A stretch of DNA of 64,000 nucleotides, taken from Nageia nagi (taxonomy: Eukaryota > Pinophyta). The position numbers and the translations under genes were made by a program. The notes below the pieces were generated by a model that saw only the letters and a list, made by a program, of their open reading frames with translations, made no database searches and had not been told where the DNA came from. Of this stretch, positions 60,396 through 64,000 are shown piece after piece. The stretch lies in assembly GCA_050084985.1 (NCBI GenBank), contig JBITNC010000001.1:13826001-13890000 (forward strand). The letters run 5' to 3'. Position 1 is the first letter of the stretch. Each line of letters begins with the position of its first letter.

Positions 60396-60749
60396 CTGTA
60401 TTAATAACAGTTACAAGATTACAGAATAGAAACGTTTACAAAACGGCCGCAAGATTCTGGCCTTCTTGAACTGATATCACCTACATATGACACTTGGCCG
60501 ACTGTTACAAAATTGGGTAGATCGCTGACGATTCGGTTCCCTGATGATGGCACTCAGGTATTTTGCAGACTTCCTTCTCTCTCAGAATGTTCAATTCTCC
60601 AACTCGGACTCTTTGATCTTTCATTGCGGCCTATTTTCCTCTGGACGCGGTCTTAATCCCAAATGTTAATCTTTCCTCTTCGCCTGACGTCAGCCTTGAA
60701 TCTCCAGACTTCTTTATTCACTGGCTCCAGACACTAAATTGCTCCTTGA

Positions 60750-61152
60750 TGATGTCATCCATTCCGGGCTCCGGTTTGCTTTATGAATGTAAACTTTATA
60801 TCTCCTTGTGACGTCACCTTTGAATCTCCGGAATTTCCCGCTCGCTGGTTCTGGATACTAAATTTCTCTTTGCTGATGTCATCTGTTCCGGGCTTCGGTT
60901 TCCTTTGTGAATGTAGACTTAGCCTTTCCATGTGACGTCATTTCCGGACTTCTGGAACGCTTCGCCTTCCGGAGAAGACGGTGCAGACTTCATCGCTTCC
61001 GGGGTCTGATTTCCTTCAAGATATGAACTCTGTTCTACCTGTGACATCACCTTCATATGTCCGGAATGCTTTGTTTCCCGGAGACACTTGTGCTTACTTC
61101 GTTTTTTCCGGAACTTGGTCCTTGCCGAAACCTGACCGCCTTGCTGACATCA
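60750..61152 (-). promoter_or_regulatory. Array of six TGACGTCA-type sites in D's U3
   Basis: TGAYRTCA words lie at 60750, 60809, 60874, 60933, 61042 and 61145 (eight bases each). Those at 60809 and 60933 are the perfect palindrome TGACGTCA, the classic bZIP/CRE-type site. Spacing is 59, 65, 59, 109 and 103 bp, and the first four arise from a 124-bp tandem duplication that also repeats a TTCCGGGCTCCGG-like block. All six words are also found in the 3' LTR (53674, 53733, 53798, 53857, 53966, 54069). They sit about 355-760 bp upstream of the TATA box. Confidence 0.6.
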
Positions 61153-61353
61153 TTTTGTTCCAGAATTCGGTCTTCGCCAAAATATGTCTATCTTATTCTC
61201 CGCGACCTCTTCTTTTCATTCCGGAAAGGTTTACTCACGGACTCCGGCATTTTATTTATTCCGGAATAGCTCCCGGGGACATTAAGGTGAACTCATGATA
61301 ATAATTAGAACACCCCGGGCCCTTCTTCAAGAATTTTAATGTAGGAATCTACA

Positions 61354-61358
61354 GTAGG
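61354..61358. repeat. Target-site duplication of element D, right copy (GTAGG)
   Basis: A perfect match to 52716-52720. The ORF2 of E reads through the site when D is taken out. Confidence 0.95.
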
Positions 61359-62711
61359 ATAAAATCCTTGGTGATGATGGCCATGGGAATTAAGGCTTCA
61401 TTTTCTCCCCTATTCCTCCATTGCTCAATTTCAAGTCTCTACTCAACCCTGAAGCTTGGCAAGTTTAGCTATAATTTCATTCTCTTTTGAAAAATATCCT
61501 TTAGATTATACATCTAGTATTGATTTAGCCTCTTTACCTTCAACATAGTCATTTTTTTCTTCAATAATTTGCATACTCCCCTCCTTGAAGCACCAAATTA
61601 TTAATTTGATGGGGAATTAGGTATCTCTACATTTTCTTGGTTAACAGTACCATATTTGGAATATATGTAGTACAATTATCAAATATAATCCATGCTAAAG
61701 ACCTAATCTATCACATGTATGGGTAATAGAAAATGAGTGTTAGAATACCCATATAATCAAATGATAGTTTCACTCTCCATAAAATACCAATCTCCAGTCT
61801 CACCCTGAGGGAGTCTCAAATAAAACCTAGAAGCTTATGATAGTCTGGGTTGTGATGTGCTGATCAAAGCCATGGTGAGGAATAAGAAATGTTTTGCAAA
61901 TGAGTAATAACATACTAAAGACCTAATTTCTTCATTCCAATTATCCACAAACCTAACATCTCTATTACTATCAATTTTCCTTAATTGTAACCTGATGAAG
62001 GAGGTAAGGTTTTGATGGATGAAAAGCCAAATGATGTATGATACATACAAAAAATGGGAATCATCATCTATAATGGTTAATTTCTCTATAATACATCTAA
62101 AATTACTATCAACTAATGAAACATGGTAGGATTAAAAGGATGAGAGATTCTATAAGCAATGGCTAGTTGAGTAGGTGATGCAAATCTATCAATTTCTTCT
62201 CTCATCACTATCCTAATCATAGATAGAAGCAAATAAAGGTTCTAAGAGAAAAGAGATATCAGGATATTTTTTGTGGGAATTCCATGAAATATATGGTAGA
62301 ACATTACTTCATCAAGTTTACAACCTTCAAGCTCATCATGGGGGAAGGTCTCATATCAAGATCCAAAAAAATAGGGGTTGTTTGAGATGTAGATGGGTTG
62401 AAAGAAGCTAGATGGATTGAGGATTTAAATTCAAAACCATTTTTTCCTACAAGTATATAACTACCTTGTCTGATGGGTCAAAGGCTCCCTTTATCAATTC
62501 AATCAACTTTGATGTAGGAAGACATCTATGTGGGATGAAGTAAATCAAGCCAAAGCCCATGGGTGAGTGTGCAATATGATTAAAATTAAAAATTGTACAC
62601 TTACCTTCAATTGTGCCCTTTTAATTCTTATTTTTTGCAATGATCTTGGTATCCCATAATAGCTCCATGGAATTGATGAACTTATTCAAATTATTACCCT
62701 AAGTGTGAGAC
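61359..62711 (-). pseudogene. Element E: ORF2, N-terminal third (decayed)
   Basis: From ATG 62711 (MSHT) the reading parallels D's ORF2: SMELLWDTKIIAKNKN, FNHIAHSPMGFGLIYFIPHR, LIELIKGAFDPSDKV, and the open piece 61835-62050 with YVSYIIWLFIHQNL and FVDNWNEEIRSLVCYYSF. It ends at DFI at 61354, where D is inserted. Stops include an early TAG (codon 5). Together with 50830-52720 it covers the same full length as D's ORF2. Confidence 0.85.
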
Positions 62712-63109
62712 ATTTAAATTAATTTGAAAGACTAAAACTACCCTAAAATATTGATTCTCTTATTGCAACAATGCTTTCAAACTTCTCACTTTTTAGAAGA
62801 CTTAGATATTGGATGCTCTAAACTTGGAAACTTTGTCCGCTTAAGAAAACTTTGTGCCCAACTAAAACCAATTGCTTAGGTATATAGAGTTTGTCTTGAA
62901 TGCCTTCAAATCCTCACATGAGTAATGCATTTATACTTTCATTAAAGATGAATCATGTATACTCCCTTATTTAATATTCTTCACATAATGTAATGATTAA
63001 GTTGATTTCATTAAATGCTAACATGACTTCATTGGAAACTGAGACCTTGGAACAACAAATAAAATAAATGCACAAAATAAACACACCCCAAAATATTTAC
63101 AAGGAAATC
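62712..63109 (-). other. Spacer between integrase and ORF2 in element E
   Basis: About 400 bp, AT-rich, no LTR or target duplication seen, no coding motif. Confidence 0.55.
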
Positions 63110-64000
63110 CTTCTCCATTTCAACTTAATTCCCTACCCATGTGGGTTGATAATGCTTTAAATGTTGGCCATTTATTGTAATTGGTAATTCATGCCCATCA
63201 AGCTTGGCCAATATGAAGGTGTTCTCTATAATACATTTTGCTATTATATAAGGCTTGAACCATAATGATTCAAACTTCTTTTGTTTACTTGGTTTTGGCT
63301 TGTCATCATCCCATTTTAGAACAAATATTCCTCTATAAAGCTTTTTGATGATGCTTTCTAGCTATAAAAACATTTCTTTATAATTCTACACCTTGCTTAC
63401 AAATCCATATAATCTTTTTCTTAGGATTCCCTAAGATGCAATAGTTCATTTATCTAGATTGTAATGATTCAAACTCACCACTATATTCCTAAGTAATCCT
63501 TAGGGCTAGGAACTCTATGTGATTGGGATATTGAACCCTTTTTCCATATACAAGTGCATAAAGATTGGTTTTGATTGAAGATTAATAGTAATCCTATCTG
63601 CCCATAAGGCCCAATTTAGCTTCTCCTACCTTGAATAGGGATTATCCTCCATTATTCTTTTCAAGATCATTACAAGGTTTTTGTTAGTAGATTCAACTAA
63701 TCCATTACCTTGAGGATAATAATTCAAAAAACCTTTATAGTAAATACCATACTTTAATACAAACTTAAATACTTTAGCCCCAAAGAAAGTTTGACCATTA
63801 TTAGATATAACTGTTTGAGGAATTCCATACCTAATTATTAGTCTTTCAATGAACTTGATGATGGGTTTCTAATCTGCTTCCTTAATAGCTTTAGAATTTG
63901 ACCACCTAGTAAAATAATCAATTATAGTGAGAATAAATTTATGCTTGGTTGAATAATTAGGATTAATTACCCCAATGAAATCCAACACCCATTGTTGGAA
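63110..64000 (-). pseudogene. Element E: integrase, partial at the window edge
   Basis: From the right edge the minus strand reads QQWVLDFIGVINPNYSTKHK with the first catalytic Asp, IIRYGIPQTVISNNGQTFFG (the second Asp is Asn), YYPQGNGLVESTNKNLV with the Glu, EKLNWALWADRIT, and a C-terminal part KFESLWFKPYIIAKCIIENT and LAKLDGHELPITINGQHLKH. The ANGLVE-TNK and LNWALWA pattern fits the Tat/Athila branch. Stops interrupt near 63500-63640. Confidence 0.85.

Larger units (their letters stand above)
52721..61353 (-). mobile_element. Element D: young non-autonomous gypsy-type LTR retrotransposon with gag and ORF2, no pol
   Basis: It is 8633 bp, with direct LTRs of 1557 and 1558 bp, TG...CA ends and perfect GTAGG duplications. 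Gag next to the right LTR and a primer site set the minus orientation. Between gag and the 3' LTR lies only ORF2; protease, RT, RNase H and integrase are all absent. I count about 30 LTR differences (about 2%), nearly all C/T or G/A. The element has visibly higher GC than its surroundings. Its gag and ORF2 are each broken by one TAG, otherwise intact. It must have moved with enzymes supplied by another element such as an intact relative of E. Confidence 0.95.
59796..61353 (-). repeat. Element D 5' LTR
   Basis: It is 1558 bp, a direct repeat of 52721-54277. On the minus strand U3 is the right part (about 60396-61353), upstream of the TATA box. Confidence 0.97.
49216..64000 (-). mobile_element. 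Element E: gypsy retrotransposon (Tat/Athila-like) with ORF2 after integrase, interrupted by element D, open at right
   Basis: From right to left on the minus strand: integrase (from the window edge to about 63110), a spacer of about 400 bp, ORF2 (62711 down to about 50830, split by D), a short 3' untranslated part and the 3' LTR (49216-50756). No LTR lies between integrase and ORF2, so I read them as one element. The LTR and ORF2 are homologous to D but much more decayed. The flank GATAT (49211-49215) would be its left target duplication; the right one is out of view. Confidence 0.75.

Overview
The window is AT-rich nuclear DNA of a land plant. It is filled almost entirely with retrotransposons nested in one another. 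I see no ordinary host gene, rRNA or tRNA gene. A gymnosperm with a large genome would fit (many old, slowly decayed Ty3/gypsy elements of Tat/Athila and chromovirus type), but this is inference and no host marker proves it. Elements are lettered A to K here.

Left half (1-23.7 kb) is a nest. Copia element A (3455-11583, +) has 5-bp target duplications CTAGG and sits inside gypsy-type element B (1623-17525, -; duplications CCCAA). B has a gag gene but no visible pol, and carries an antisense ORF of the plant mobile domain (PMD) family. B splits element C (-): its gag lies at 17.5-18.7 kb and its protease and RNase H lie at 1-1.6 kb. C has eight tandem copies of a segment holding its primer-binding site, then a 5' LTR at about 19.55-20.86 kb. 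C in turn probably lies in element G (-), whose gag runs straight into integrase (21.5-22.8 kb) beside an initiator-Met primer site and an LTR.

Middle (23.7-49.2 kb) holds a decayed coiled-coil ORF (+), LINE remains (endonuclease/RT at 26.6-28.0 kb, DUF4283 ORF1 at 30.9-31.7 kb), the 3' end of a copia element K (34-35 kb), and two chromovirus-like gypsy elements. H (-, 36.1-41.5 kb) is inserted in I (+, 41.5-44.7 kb). A degenerate telomere-motif satellite follows, then the RNase H/integrase end of another gypsy element, J (+).

Right half (49.2-64 kb) is the most interesting part. Element E (-) has a 3' LTR at 49216-50756, a long ORF called ORF2 here, and an integrase running off the right edge. 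Element D (52721-61353, -; duplications GTAGG, LTRs of about 1557 bp) is a younger relative inserted precisely into E's ORF2. D has an almost intact gag and a 1160-codon ORF2, each broken by one TAG codon, and no protease, RT or integrase. ORF2 belongs to no family I recognise: a globular N-terminal part, a basic NLS-like cluster, a Ser/Pro-rich linker, a long coiled coil and a C-terminal globular part. In E it lies after integrase and before the 3' LTR, the place Athila-type elements keep their env-like ORF. This suggests a family with an extra third protein, and D as a pol-less derivative that would have needed pol from an E-like partner. The D LTR also has a tandemly repeated array of TGACGTCA-type sites upstream of its TATA box.
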